Origin: Pseudidiomarina aestuarii
GTDB taxonomy: Bacteria > Pseudomonadota > Gammaproteobacteria > Enterobacterales > Alteromonadaceae
Length of the DNA: 64,000 nt
Direction of reading: 5' to 3'
Assembly: GCA_003030745.1 (NCBI GenBank)
Contig: PYVG01000004.1
Coordinates: forward strand, 1-64,000
Shown here one piece after another: positions 27,538 through 36,695 of the stretch; positions within the stretch are counted from its first letter, which is position 1; the number at the start of each line of letters is the position of its first letter. A program made the translations under genes and the position numbers. Below the pieces are notes generated by a model. The model ran no database searches and was not told where the DNA came from. It worked only from the letters and a program-made list of their open reading frames with translations.

Positions 27538-28685
27538 TGCGCATTCTGGTTGCTGCTCTTTTATTACTGCTGGCTGCGCCAAGTTACGCTTGGCAACAGA
27601 ATGCGATAGAGAACGCGACTGCAGAAGAAAAAGCAGCAACCGAAGCGCGTCTCGAAGCTCTGGCCAAAGAGCTGGAGCGTCGAGAAGCCGCTATTCAACA
27701 ACGCGCCAAACAACTGTCGATTACAGAAAACGAACTGCGTCAATTGGAGTTACAGATGAGCGCAGTGGCCGGTGAGTTGAACACTACTCGCGATGCCATT
27801 GCTGCCACTGAGGCTCGACTCGCTACCCTTCAACAGCAACAAACTGAACTTGAACAGCAGCAAGCACAGCAATTGGCGTTGTTGGCCAAGCAGCTGGATG
27901 CAGCTTACCGCATTGGTGAGCATGACTATTTGAAGTTGGTGCTGAATCAAGAAGACCCCGCGAAGTTTGAACGTTTGCTCGGTTACTATGGCTACTTTAA
28001 TCGCGCTCGGTTAGAGCAAGTTGCGGAGCTGCGGGAAACACAGAATCAGCTGGAAGGTGTAAAAGCCGATATTGTCACCGAACAACAGATCCTCGAAAAC
28101 CAAGCACGTGAGCAGCGGCAACAGCAAGGCGTGCTGCAGTCACAGCAAAAAGAACAACAAAACATCGCCGCTAAGTTAGCGCGCGAGCAATCCGCTGATC
28201 AGCAACGTATTTCACAACTCCGTAAAGACCAAGAAGCACTCGAACAAGTATTGGCCGCCATTATTGCCGCCATGCGTGATGAGCCACGACTTGATGGCTT
28301 GGCGTCATTAAAAGGCAAGCTGGCTTGGCCTGCAGATGGCAAAGTGCAACGACTCTTTGGTGTCGCGCGCAGTGGTGGCGTTACTTGGAAAGGTGTGATT
28401 ATTAACGGGACCGAGGGTGAGCCGGTGCGAGCCGTTGCAGATGGGCGCGTCTTGTTTGCTAATTGGTTACGCGGCTTCGGTTTAGTGATTGTGTTGGACC
28501 ATGGTGACGGCTATTTGAGCCTGTACGGACATAACCAAACGATTATTCCGCAGGTGGGAGAGCTCGTTCGACAAGGTTCCACTATTGCACTGGTCGGTCA
28601 GTCTGGTGGTCGCAGCGAACCGGGTGTGTATTTTGAAATTCGCGTCAAAGGTGACGCGGTGAATCCGACGCAATGGATGCGCTGA
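27537..28685 (+). CDS. envC: Murein hydrolase activator EnvC
   Basis: Periplasmic activator of the amidases AmiA/AmiB at the division site, recruited by FtsEX. 382 residues: a signal peptide ([18 protein letters not shown]), a long Gln/Glu-rich coiled coil (~25-235) and a C-terminal LytM domain (~255-380). The LytM domain is degenerate as in E. coli EnvC: it ends in YFEIRVKGDAVNPTQW, with Tyr where active enzymes have the zinc-binding His. ftsEX is also encoded in this window. Confidence 0.95.
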   Translation: MRILVAALLLLLAAPSYAWQQNAIENATAEEKAATEARLEALAKELERREAAIQQRAKQLSITENELRQLELQMSAVAGELNTTRDAIAATEARLATLQQQQTELEQQQAQQLALLAKQLDAAYRIGEHDYLKLVLNQEDPAKFERLLGYYGYFNRARLEQVAELRETQNQLEGVKADIVTEQQILENQAREQRQQQGVLQSQQKEQQNIAAKLAREQSADQQRISQLRKDQEALEQVLAAIIAAMRDEPRLDGLASLKGKLAWPADGKVQRLFGVARSGGVTWKGVIINGTEGEPVRAVADGRVLFANWLRGFGLVIVLDHGDGYLSLYGHNQTIIPQVGELVRQGSTIALVGQSGGRSEPGVYFEIRVKGDAVNPTQWMR

Positions 28686-29401
28686 TGCGGACATTCGCCA
28701 TTGCTCTGCTGATGTCCGTAAGTAGTGCAAACGCATGGGCTGCGCAGGTGGCCATTATTATTGACGATATGGGTCATCATCGCAGCAACCAACGTTTTAT
28801 TGAACTCGCTTCACCGCTCACATTTTCTTTTCTGCCCTACACTGCCTTTGCGGCTGAGCAAGCTCAGCAAGCCGCCTCAGCTGGGTATGAAGTGATGCTA
28901 CATTTGCCCATGGCCTCAGGCCCACATCATGACGCCGGCATCGACGCCCTACAACTGGATGAATCACAAGAAGAGCTAGTCGCACGCATGAATGCTGCAC
29001 TCGCCCGCATCCCACAAGCTCGTGGCGTCAACAATCATATGGGTAGTCTGTTAACCACCAATGTCGCAGCTATGAAGTCGGTGATGACTGAGCTCGCGAA
29101 CCGCGAACTGTTTTTTATTGATAGCCGCACCACTGCCGAAACTGTTGCTGAGGCTACGGCACGGTTAGCCGGAGTCCCGACTGCTCGACGGCATGTCTTT
29201 CTCGATCACGAACGCACGCCCGAAGGGCTAATCAAGGCTTGGGAAGAATTGTTGAAGCAAGCTGAGGAACGGGGTTTTGCTATCGCTATCGCGCATCCAC
29301 ACGATATGACTTACGACTTTCTGCGGGAACATTTGGGGGAACTCAATGAGCGCGGAATCAAGCTGGTACCAGTGTCAGAACTAACTGACAGGGAACAGTA
29401 A
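28685..29401 (+). CDS. Divergent polysaccharide deacetylase family protein (YibQ)
   Basis: 238 residues: a signal peptide (MRTFAIALLMSVSSANAWA) and a DUF610-type deacetylase-like domain with VAIIIDDMGHHRSN, EVMLHLPMASG, NNHMGSLLT and FFIDSRTT. The substrate is unknown. The ATG at 28685 overlaps the envC stop (TGATG); an in-frame ATG at 28673 lacks the signal peptide start. The C-terminal Arg-Glu-Gln and the TAA stop are formed by a heptamer repeat. Confidence 0.9.
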   Translation: MRTFAIALLMSVSSANAWAAQVAIIIDDMGHHRSNQRFIELASPLTFSFLPYTAFAAEQAQQAASAGYEVMLHLPMASGPHHDAGIDALQLDESQEELVARMNAALARIPQARGVNNHMGSLLTTNVAAMKSVMTELANRELFFIDSRTTAETVAEATARLAGVPTARRHVFLDHERTPEGLIKAWEELLKQAEERGFAIAIAHPHDMTYDFLREHLGELNERGIKLVPVSELTDREQ

Positions 29402-29455
29402 ACAGTTAACGGTGAACAGAAAAATACAAAACTATTCTCTGTTCACCATTCACTT
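29391..29455. repeat. Heptamer inverted repeat, copy 2
   Basis: The left arm reads GGGAACA GTAAACA GTTAACG GTGAACA. The right arm, on the complement, reads GTGAATG GTGAACA. The inner GGTGAACAGA / TCTGTTCACC is a perfect 10-bp stem with a 17-nt loop. It lies between convergent yibQ and rpoH and probably acts as their shared 3'-end structure. Confidence 0.9.
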
Positions 29456-29462
29456 TGTGTTT

Positions 29463-30326
29463 TTAATTCATCGCCATTCGCAGTTTTTTCATAGCATTGG
29501 CTTCGAGTTGACGCACTCGCTCAGCCGATACCTGATACTTATCTGCCAATTCTTGCAGCGTGGTTTTGTTTTCTTCATCTAACCAGCGTGCGCGGACGAT
29601 ATCTTGGCTGCGCTCGTCGAGAGTGCGAATGGCAGCAAACAAACGCTTTTGCGTATGTGCTTCCCACTGCTCAGTCTCAACTTCTTCAGCTAAATCAGAG
29701 CGTTTGTCTTCGAGATATTGAGCCGGTGAGTAGGCCGTACCGTCACGCGAATCATCATCATCAGAACTTAATTCAAAGGCTTGGTCATGAGCACTCATGC
29801 GTGCTTCCATTTCCAAAACTTCCGAGGTGCTTACCCCTAACGTCTCGGCTACCGTGTTCACTTCTTCTTGAGTAAACCAGCCCAAACGCTTTTTCATCTT
29901 ACGCAGGTTGAAGAATAATTTACGTTGCGCTTTAGTAGTTGCTACCTTCACCATGCGCCAGTTCTTCAACACATATTCGTGGATTTCTGCTTTAATCCAA
30001 TGCACAGCAAATGACACCAAGCGCACACCAACCTTAGGATCAAAGCGACGAACCGCTTTCATCAGGCCAATGTTACCTTCTTGAATCAAATCAGCTTGTG
30101 GCAGACCGTAACCCGAATAACCCCGCGCAACATGCACGACAAAGCGCAAATGCGACATGATCAGCTGACGAGCTGACTCTAGGTCGTTATCTTCGACTAA
30201 ACGTTCTGCTAATTCGCGTTCTTCTTCAGCGCTCAGCATAGGAATGCGATTGACCGACTGAACATAGGCCTCCAGGCTTCCGCTCTGGGGAACCATTAAC
30301 GCCATATTTGTCATTTCAGCACTCAT
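29463..30326 (-). CDS. rpoH: RNA polymerase sigma factor RpoH (sigma32)
   Basis: Heat-shock sigma factor. 287 residues (E. coli 284). Region 2 shows [44 protein letters not shown] sequence (here RQLIMSH...). The RpoH box [15 protein letters not shown] is diagnostic, and region 4 ends with [19 protein letters not shown]. It lies next to ftsX-ftsE-ftsY, the conserved gammaproteobacterial order, with its own promoter in the gap. Confidence 0.98.
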   Translation of the reverse strand: MSAEMTNMALMVPQSGSLEAYVQSVNRIPMLSAEEERELAERLVEDNDLESARQLIMSHLRFVVHVARGYSGYGLPQADLIQEGNIGLMKAVRRFDPKVGVRLVSFAVHWIKAEIHEYVLKNWRMVKVATTKAQRKLFFNLRKMKKRLGWFTQEEVNTVAETLGVSTSEVLEMEARMSAHDQAFELSSDDDDSRDGTAYSPAQYLEDKRSDLAEEVETEQWEAHTQKRLFAAIRTLDERSQDIVRARWLDEENKTTLQELADKYQVSAERVRQLEANAMKKLRMAMN

Positions 30327-30431
30327 GCAATTACATCCTCTTTAATTTGTGTCTGGAACCTCTTTGAAGTGCTCCATCCGAGTCACTTACCAGACACACA
30401 TCAGACCAGTGATGGCCTGAAAAGTTCCGTT

Positions 30432-30459
30432 ATTCTAGCAAAGCTAATTAGGGTTGCAA
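30432..30459 (-). promoter_or_regulatory. Putative sigma70 promoter of rpoH
   Basis: On the minus strand, TTGCAA and TAGAAT are separated by 16 bp, about 105 bp before the rpoH ATG. The long leader could hold the secondary structure used for heat control in other RpoH mRNAs, but no such fold was worked out here. Confidence 0.55.
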
Positions 30460-30492
30460 TAGCGCTGCCTATACCTTCGATATAAGGACGAT

Positions 30493-31473
30493 TTATTGTG
30501 GTTCAATACTACTGACGTGTTTTCTTACCGCCAAGTACGAACCAAACAGTCCAAACAGGATAGCCAGCAACCATAGAATGCCCATTTCACTGACGCTCAG
30601 GCCTTCGAGATAAAATTGTGAATCATACAATTCACTAATCCCAACGACCGCATCTTGAATCCACCATATCAGTACGGCAGTGGCAAACCACGCGATCACA
30701 CCACCAATTACACCATACCACACCCCGGTATATAAAAAGGGGCGCTGGATGTAACTGTTTGTTGCACCCACCAGCTTCATCACGATAATTTCGTCGCGTT
30801 TGCTATTAATATTCAAGCGAATGGTATTGCCGACAATCAAAACAACCGACAAACACAACAAAATTGCCAGTGCTAGAAACCCATCGCGAACCAAATTCAA
30901 TAACGCTTGTAGGCGCTCAAGCCAGGTTAAATCGAGCCGAGCTTCAGCCACTTCACGTTCTTTTTGCAGCTCTAACAATAACGCTTGTGCAGCTTGCGCA
31001 CTGCGCCGTTCGACCGCCGGTACTACCACCAATACATCTGGTAACGGATTCTCTGGCAAGGCATCCAGCGCATCACCGAATCCAGAACCTTCACGAAATT
31101 CAGCGAGTGCTTCGTCTTTTGGAATCCAACGCACCGACTCAATGTCGTCAGACAAATTCAGGCGCTTAGTAAAGGTGGCAATTTCTTGTTGAGACAAACC
31201 ATTGCGCAAAAATAAGGTCATTTCTGCGGCTTGATCCCAGTCACCACCTACTTTTTCAGTGTTCTTTACTACCACATAGAGCGTTGCAGGTAGGGTTAAG
31301 CTTAATCCGAGCACCGCCATCGTCATCATGCTCGCTAACGGATACCGGGCTAATTCACCGAGACTCGCAATACACTGCTGTGCATTGTGCACGAAAAACA
31401 TGACAAAACGACGTAAGCCCGAAATCTTCACTTGGGAAGCGCCGCTGCTGCGTTGACGAAACAGTAGACTCAT
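30493..31473 (-). CDS. ftsX: Cell division protein FtsX
   Basis: Integral membrane partner of FtsE; the complex activates septal murein hydrolysis through EnvC. 326 residues with one N-terminal and three C-terminal helices and a periplasmic loop (~70-180). The C-terminal permease part shows NTIRLNINSKRDEIIVMKLVGATNSYIQRPFLYTG. It starts 4 bp after ftsE in the ftsY-ftsE-ftsX operon. Confidence 0.97.
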   Translation of the reverse strand: MSLLFRQRSSGASQVKISGLRRFVMFFVHNAQQCIASLGELARYPLASMMTMAVLGLSLTLPATLYVVVKNTEKVGGDWDQAAEMTLFLRNGLSQQEIATFTKRLNLSDDIESVRWIPKDEALAEFREGSGFGDALDALPENPLPDVLVVVPAVERRSAQAAQALLLELQKEREVAEARLDLTWLERLQALLNLVRDGFLALAILLCLSVVLIVGNTIRLNINSKRDEIIVMKLVGATNSYIQRPFLYTGVWYGVIGGVIAWFATAVLIWWIQDAVVGISELYDSQFYLEGLSVSEMGILWLLAILFGLFGSYLAVRKHVSSIEPQ

Positions 31474-31476
31474 CGA

Positions 31477-32148
31477 TTAAGCCTCCTGCAAACCGTCGTT
31501 GATCATGCGACCGTCTTTGAGTGACAACGTGCGATAACGCAAGCGCGCAATCAAGCCCAAGTCATGAGTTGCAATCAACACTGAAACACCCACGCGATTA
31601 AAGTCTTCAAAGAGCTTGATGATTTCCATCGATAATTTGGGATCGAGGTTGCCGGTTGGCTCATCCGCCAGCAACAAAGGCGGCTTATTCACTACTGCGC
31701 GCGCAATACCCACGCGCTGTTGTTCACCGCCCGAGAGCATCATTGGATAATGTTTAAGTTTGTCACCCAAGCCTACTTTTTCCAGCGATGCCTGCACACG
31801 TTTCCGCGCTTCCTGCATGCTGTAACCCTCAATCAACAAGGGTAAAGCGACGTTGTCGAGCACAGTTTTGTCCATCAATAAGCGATGGTCCTGGAAAATC
31901 ATGCCAATGTCGCGGCGCACATAAGGAATTTGTTTGGCTGTGACACGGCGCAAATCGTGACCATTAATCAACACTCGGCCTGCAGTTGGTCGCTCCATCA
32001 TGCCAATTAGTTTCAGCAAGGTACTTTTGCCAGCACCTGAGTGGCCAGTTAAAAAGGCCATCTCACCGGGTTCCACATGAAAACTCACCTGGTTCAAGGC
32101 TTGGAAACCGCCGGGATAGGTTTTACTGACCTGCTCGAACTTAATCAT
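31477..32148 (-). CDS. ftsE: Cell division ATP-binding protein FtsE
   Basis: ATPase of the FtsEX complex. 223 residues. Walker A GHSGAGKSTLLKL, Q-loop MIFQDHRLLMDKTV, signature LSGGEQQRVGIARA, Walker B LLLADEPTGNLD and the switch His in IATHDLGL are all intact. Its start overlaps the ftsY stop by one base (TAATG). Confidence 0.98.
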   Translation of the reverse strand: MIKFEQVSKTYPGGFQALNQVSFHVEPGEMAFLTGHSGAGKSTLLKLIGMMERPTAGRVLINGHDLRRVTAKQIPYVRRDIGMIFQDHRLLMDKTVLDNVALPLLIEGYSMQEARKRVQASLEKVGLGDKLKHYPMMLSGGEQQRVGIARAVVNKPPLLLADEPTGNLDPKLSMEIIKLFEDFNRVGVSVLIATHDLGLIARLRYRTLSLKDGRMINDGLQEA

Positions 32149-33305
32149 TAGGCTTGCGTCTCTGGTTGCTTCTCTGGTTGAATTTCTCTCTGAAACAGAG
32201 CCTGCACAAAATCTTTCGCGACAAACGGCCGCAAGTCATCAATACCCTCACCGACGCCAATGTAACGAATCGGTATCTGGAATTGATCGGCAATTGCAAA
32301 AATTACCCCTCCTTTCGCCGTGCCGTCCAGTTTCGTCAGCGTAATACCCGTTACGCCTACCGCTTCGGTAAATAGTTTGGCTTGGCTAATCGCGTTTTGA
32401 CCGGTACCCGCATCTAGAGTCAGCATTACTTCGTGCGGTGCATCCGGGTCGACCTTTTTCATTACGCGAACGACCTTTTTCAGCTCGTCCATTAAGTGAG
32501 CTTTATTCTGCAAACGACCAGCGGTGTCGGCAATCAACACGTCCACGCCACGCGCTTTCGCCGCCTCAACTGCATCATAAATCACCGAGGCACTGTCCGC
32601 ACCGGTATGTTGTGCGACCACTGGAATATCGTTGCGCTCGCCCCATACTTGTAATTGTTCTACGGCTGCCGCGCGGAACGTATCGCCCGCAGCCAACATC
32701 ACTGACTTGCCTTCGCGCTTAAACTGCTGCGCCAGCTTACCAATGGTGGTGGTTTTGCCCACGCCATTCACGCCGACCATCAAAATGACATAAGGACTCG
32801 CGGTTGCGGTTTGTAATGGTTGCTCCACCGCCGTCAGAATTTCTGTCATGTCGTCCTGCAGCAACTGATACAGGGCAGCCGCGTCTTGCAACTGACGACG
32901 ATCAGCCTGTGCCGTTAAGCGCTCGACAATTTTCAATGTGGTCGGCACTCCGATATCGGCGGTGAGCAGTTGGGTTTCTAAATCTTCAAACAGCTCATCA
33001 TCAATTTTCTTATCTTTAAACAAACCCCACAAGCCATCACCGATAGCCGTGGACGTCTTTTTCAAACCGCTGGTTAGGCGCTGCCAAAAGCTCGGTTGAG
33101 TCGGCTTTTCGGGCTGCTTCACTCGTGACTCTGCAGTAACCTGCGCACAAATTTCCGTCGCATCAGGGCTTAATGGTTTCGGCTCTGGTTCAGGCTCAGG
33201 TGTAGGCTGTTCGGTTTCAACAGCAGGCACGTCCTGATGTTCAACCTCTGTAGACTCAGAATCCTGCTTCTTCTCGGACTTTTTCTTAAACAACGAAAAC
33301 ACCAT
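32148..33305 (-). CDS. ftsY: Signal recognition particle receptor FtsY
   Basis: SRP receptor GTPase for co-translational membrane targeting. 385 residues: an acidic N-terminal A domain (~1-75, rich in Glu/Pro), the N domain (~85-170) and the G domain with GVNGVGKTTTIGKLA, AAGDTFRAAAVEQL, ADTAGRLQNK, TKLDGTAKGG and GVGEGIDDLRPF. It is the first gene of the ftsY-ftsE-ftsX operon and divergent from rsmD, as in E. coli. Confidence 0.98.
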   Translation of the reverse strand: MVFSLFKKKSEKKQDSESTEVEHQDVPAVETEQPTPEPEPEPKPLSPDATEICAQVTAESRVKQPEKPTQPSFWQRLTSGLKKTSTAIGDGLWGLFKDKKIDDELFEDLETQLLTADIGVPTTLKIVERLTAQADRRQLQDAAALYQLLQDDMTEILTAVEQPLQTATASPYVILMVGVNGVGKTTTIGKLAQQFKREGKSVMLAAGDTFRAAAVEQLQVWGERNDIPVVAQHTGADSASVIYDAVEAAKARGVDVLIADTAGRLQNKAHLMDELKKVVRVMKKVDPDAPHEVMLTLDAGTGQNAISQAKLFTEAVGVTGITLTKLDGTAKGGVIFAIADQFQIPIRYIGVGEGIDDLRPFVAKDFVQALFQREIQPEKQPETQA

Positions 33306-33400
33306 GCCGACACTCGCCTCTTCTACAACTCTTAATCACATTACGCTACACTAGCGCCCATCTATTGACACTAGTTTACCTCATTAGGCGCTACTGTAGC

Positions 33401-34006
33401 ATGCCCCGAAAGCCGAACAAGTCAACGCCAGATAAAAATACCGGCAGCCTCCGTATCATCGGTGGGCAGTTACGTGGTCGTAAGCTCAGTATTGCTGATG
33501 TTCCGGGCTTGCGGCCTACCACTGATCGCATTCGCGAAACCGTCTTTAATTGGCTGCAGTTTGAGCTGACCGATGCACGCGTTTTGGATTGTTTTGCTGG
33601 AAGTGGTGCGTTGGGCTTTGAGGCTTTATCACGAGGCGCGCAGCTGGTGATTCTGGCGGAGCAAGATCGCCAAGCCACACAACTCTTAAATGAGCACGCG
33701 CGAACGCTGAGCGCTGCTGGTTCGGGACAAGCGTTAGTCCAGCCGGGTGATGTGCTTAACTTCTTGAAGACACCGCCGGCACAACCGATGAATGTGGTCT
33801 TCGTTGACCCACCGTTTCGACTCGAGTTGGCGGAACGAACCATTGCGCTACTCGACCAAAACCAATGGGTTCAAGAAGGCAGTTGGGTCTATATTGAAAC
33901 CGAAAATGATTGGCGCGGTGAAGTACCCTTGCATTGGCGGCTGCATCGCGAAAAAGTAGCGGGACAAGTGGCATTTCGATTATTTGAAGTAGGAGCTCCA
34001 CAATGA
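33401..34006 (+). CDS. rsmD: 16S rRNA (guanine(966)-N(2))-methyltransferase RsmD
   Basis: Methylates G966 of 16S rRNA using SAM. 201 residues. LRIIGGQLRGRKL, the TTDRIRETVFNWL segment, the SAM motif VLDCFAGSGALGFEALSRGA and the catalytic VFVDPPFR are all present. The ATG at 33401 opens a basic leader (MPRKPNKS). It is divergent from ftsY and overlaps the DUF1145 gene by ATGA. Confidence 0.97.
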   Translation: MPRKPNKSTPDKNTGSLRIIGGQLRGRKLSIADVPGLRPTTDRIRETVFNWLQFELTDARVLDCFAGSGALGFEALSRGAQLVILAEQDRQATQLLNEHARTLSAAGSGQALVQPGDVLNFLKTPPAQPMNVVFVDPPFRLELAERTIALLDQNQWVQEGSWVYIETENDWRGEVPLHWRLHREKVAGQVAFRLFEVGAPQ

Positions 34007-34296
34007 GCGCAGCAATTTGGTTAGGTCGGTTCTTATTTGCGTTGGTGTGGGGTGCTTTATTGGCGAATTTGGTTTGGCCATTCCCTGGCAAAGGCTTCGC
34101 GCTCTTCTTGATCTTGCTGTTTGTGTTGCTGGCGATTCATTTGCTGCAATTATTGATGTTTGCCAGCGCCTATCGACACTTGGTGCAATGGCGTCGCGGT
34201 GACTACTGGCAAATAGTGCTGTTTGGCATTGTTGGGTGGTTTGCGGTGCTGAACGCGCAGCCCAAGCGTGAGAAAGAATCAAAGGCTAATCTTTGA
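34003..34296 (+). CDS. DUF1145 membrane protein (YhhL type)
   Basis: 97-residue membrane protein with three predicted helices (about 5-25, 30-52 and 67-86) and a basic tail. NLVWPFPGKGFALFLILL and the position directly after rsmD match the YhhL/DUF1145 family. The function is unknown. It overlaps rsmD by 4 bp and the convergent DUF416 gene by 11 bp. Confidence 0.87.
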   Translation: MSAAIWLGRFLFALVWGALLANLVWPFPGKGFALFLILLFVLLAIHLLQLLMFASAYRHLVQWRRGDYWQIVLFGIVGWFAVLNAQPKREKESKANL

Positions 34297-34921
34297 CGCG
34301 TTCTTCCAGCTCTTCAACGCTCACACCAATATTAGAAATACCTTCATCGCGAGCCATACCGCGCACTTGCTGCACTAACTCTTTTGACGGCTGCGGATGC
34401 GCACTGGAAATCGTCTCAAGGTAATTCAGTACGGCTTGCTGCACTTCAATTTCATACTGTGTGAGTTCATGGTCACGCAGCAATTTACGTCGTTCTTGCG
34501 GCTCCAGCTCGGCACCTTCTGTTAGTTCTAGAAACTTGGCGACGCTGGCTTGGGATATCTTCGCAACACTCACCAGTTCGGCGCTGCTGTTATCGATCAA
34601 GCCCTGTAATAATGTGCTAACAGCAGTGCAAGCATCCATGGCGGGATATACGCCCAGCATGTCGTGACCGTGCTCGCTGGGAGTGACGCCGTCTACTTTT
34701 TCTTGCCAGCGGGAGAAGTTCACTTTGACCTTCTTACCTTGCCAAACCCAGTCCCAGCACGCATTCAATGCGCTATGCAGCGGTTTGGGATCGCCAAAAC
34801 CAGTGACTTGATAGAATAAGTCGTAATTGGGCACCATGCGCTCACATAGATATAGAGCAAGCACGGTTTGATAGGCCATCGGCAAGGCACGAATGCGTTC
34901 AAAGGTATTCAAAACTGGCAT
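34286..34921 (-). CDS. DUF416 family protein (YjaG type)
   Basis: 211-residue soluble protein. RIRALPMAYQTVLALYLCERMVPNYDLF, the C-terminal half FLELTEG, and the LTQYEIEVQQAVLNYLE segment fit the DUF416/YjaG family, whose function is not established. The ATG at 34921 is selected by AGGAA upstream. Confidence 0.87.
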   Translation of the reverse strand: MPVLNTFERIRALPMAYQTVLALYLCERMVPNYDLFYQVTGFGDPKPLHSALNACWDWVWQGKKVKVNFSRWQEKVDGVTPSEHGHDMLGVYPAMDACTAVSTLLQGLIDNSSAELVSVAKISQASVAKFLELTEGAELEPQERRKLLRDHELTQYEIEVQQAVLNYLETISSAHPQPSKELVQQVRGMARDEGISNIGVSVEELEERVKD

Positions 34922-34970
34922 AAAATTCCTGTTAAACTGAGCAGGTTCACTTCGTTGCGGAATAGTATAC

Positions 34971-35909
34971 ATGCAAAATACTTTGGATGAGCAGTTCACC
35001 GCGGTCAAAGCCGCCGCTGAATGTTTGGGAGATCGCGTTCGCCAGACTCCGGTGATTCATTCACTCGGATTAGATGCAGCTCTAGGCTGTGCGGTCTGGC
35101 TGAAGTGTGAACATGAGCAGCATACGGGCGCTTTCAAATTTCGTGGCGCCATGCATGCCCTCCTCCAACTTTCTGAGTCCGAACGCGCCGCCGGTGTCTA
35201 TACCGTCTCCAGCGGCAATCATGGCGCAGCGCTCGCGGCGGCAGGTCAACAGTTGGGTATTGATGTGCGGGTTGGCGTTGCCAGTAATGCTTCGGCGGTC
35301 AAACGTGCCAACATGGAACGCTACCAAGCCGAACTGATCACCATTGAACCCGGTATGGCAGCTCGAGAAGCTTTTGTGGCATCCCAACAAGACAGCGGCC
35401 GCACCTTTATCCCACCGTATAATCATGATTGGATTGTCGCTGGACAAGGAACGGCGGCACTGGAACTGGTGCAAGCGCAACCACAACTTGATGTTTTAGT
35501 CGCGCCTTTAGGTGGGGGTGGCTTGTTAAGCGGAACCAGTATTGTCGCGCGCCAGCATGGCATGAAGGTGTTTGGTGTTGAACCTGAGTTGGCGGCAGAT
35601 GGTTTCGCGTCGCTTGACGCCGGAGTCATTCAACCGGCTATGCCACCCATTAGCATCTGTGATGGCTTGCTCACCAGTTTAGGGTCGGTAACGTTTCCGC
35701 TGTTGCAACAGCATCTTAAGGCAATTCTATTGGTAAGTGATGATGAGGCAGCAGCGGCTCAGCAGCTCTGTTATGAGCATACCGATCAGTGGATTGAGCC
35801 GTCTTCAGCTGTGGTGTTAGCAGCACTCAAGCGCTACCCAGAACATTTTCAAGGGCAACGCGTGGGTGTCATTGTTTCCGGTGGGAACGTTACTAAAGTG
35901 CAACCATAG
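34971..35909 (+). CDS. PLP-dependent threonine/serine dehydratase family protein
   Basis: 312-residue fold-type II PLP enzyme. The PLP Lys lies in HTGAFKFRGAMHALL, the substrate-binding loop is VSSGNHGAALAAAG, and the phosphate-binding loop is APLGGGGLLSGTS. It is shorter than biosynthetic IlvA (no C-terminal ACT-like domain), so it is probably a catabolic threonine/serine dehydratase or a serine racemase-like enzyme. Its stop is immediately followed by the stop of the convergent VOC gene. Confidence 0.87.
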   Translation: MQNTLDEQFTAVKAAAECLGDRVRQTPVIHSLGLDAALGCAVWLKCEHEQHTGAFKFRGAMHALLQLSESERAAGVYTVSSGNHGAALAAAGQQLGIDVRVGVASNASAVKRANMERYQAELITIEPGMAAREAFVASQQDSGRTFIPPYNHDWIVAGQGTAALELVQAQPQLDVLVAPLGGGGLLSGTSIVARQHGMKVFGVEPELAADGFASLDAGVIQPAMPPISICDGLLTSLGSVTFPLLQQHLKAILLVSDDEAAAAQQLCYEHTDQWIEPSSAVVLAALKRYPEHFQGQRVGVIVSGGNVTKVQP

Positions 35910-36335
35910 CTAGGTTGCGAACAACTGACTCATATCGTTAAACGCTTTAAATTCCAAAGCATTCCCGCAGAAGTCATGGAAGAACATGGTGGCTTGCTCG
36001 CCAGGTTTCCCTTTAAAGCGAATGTGCGGCTCAATCACGAACTGAATGTTGTGTTGACGCAGCCGCTCAGCCAATGCTTCCCAATCCGCCATGGTCAATA
36101 CCACGCCAAAATGTGGCACAGGTACGGCATGCCCATCAACCGCATTGTGATGCAATTGAGGCACTTGATCTGGAGCTAGGTGGGTAACGAATTGGTGGCC
36201 GAAAAAGTCCCAGTCCACCCATTCAGGCGCACTGCGACCTTCACTTAAACCGAGAACTTCACCGTAGAAGGCGCGAGCTTGGGCGATATCCTTAACTGGA
36301 ACCGCCAGATGAAAAGGCTGAATTTGAGAACGCAT
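35910..36335 (-). CDS. VOC (glyoxalase/dioxygenase fold) family protein
   Basis: 141-residue vicinal oxygen chelate protein. Two beta-alpha-beta-beta-beta modules are visible: PFHLAVPVKDIAQARAFYGEVLGL and VPHFGVVLTMADWEALAERL. Possible metal ligands are His in FHLAVPV, His in VPHFGVV and Glu in GNALEFKAF. The substrate cannot be told from sequence. Confidence 0.87.
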   Translation of the reverse strand: MRSQIQPFHLAVPVKDIAQARAFYGEVLGLSEGRSAPEWVDWDFFGHQFVTHLAPDQVPQLHHNAVDGHAVPVPHFGVVLTMADWEALAERLRQHNIQFVIEPHIRFKGKPGEQATMFFHDFCGNALEFKAFNDMSQLFAT

Positions 36336-36359
36336 ACTACGCGTACAACCTCACAAGAA

Positions 36360-36569
36360 TTAGTTTTTGACAGTGACCATATTGACTGGTTTGCGCCATA
36401 AACGCAGACCCACGGCAACCAATAGAATTGCCCAATTGACCGGCGGCAACATTCCTACAACTAGCATGGCAAGCATATTCCACAACGGCTGACGATGGTG
36501 TTGACCGACCAGCACATAAAACAACAGCGCCGCCACTAACCCTTGCAAAATAAAGAGGCTAAGAGGCAT
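36360..36569 (-). CDS. Small membrane protein of unknown function
   Basis: 69 residues with two hydrophobic helices (about 3-22 and 30-57) joined by a short polar loop (GQHHRQPLW). AGGA lies six bases before the ATG at 36569. It lies between the VOC gene and the CGL-like gene, transcribed the same way as both. No family is recognised. Confidence 0.6.
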   Translation of the reverse strand: MPLSLFILQGLVAALLFYVLVGQHHRQPLWNMLAMLVVGMLPPVNWAILLVAVGLRLWRKPVNMVTVKN

Positions 36570-36650
36570 AAAATAGTCCTGTATTGTTCTGTTTTTAATT
36601 GTGGACTAAGCCTACAACATCTTCTTTGAATTGTAAAAGAGTGTAAATAT

Positions 36651-36676
36651 GGCTGTCACACAAGTGTGCAACAGCC
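36651..36676. terminator. Hairpin downstream of the CGL-like gene
   Basis: GGCTGT-CACAC-AA-GTGTG-(CA)-ACAGCC forms an 11-bp stem with one two-base bulge, 20 bp past the stop of the transsulfuration operon. It has no good T-tract on the minus strand, so it may be a weak terminator or a 3'-end protecting structure. Confidence 0.5.
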
Positions 36677-36695
36677 ACCATTTATTTACTAATTA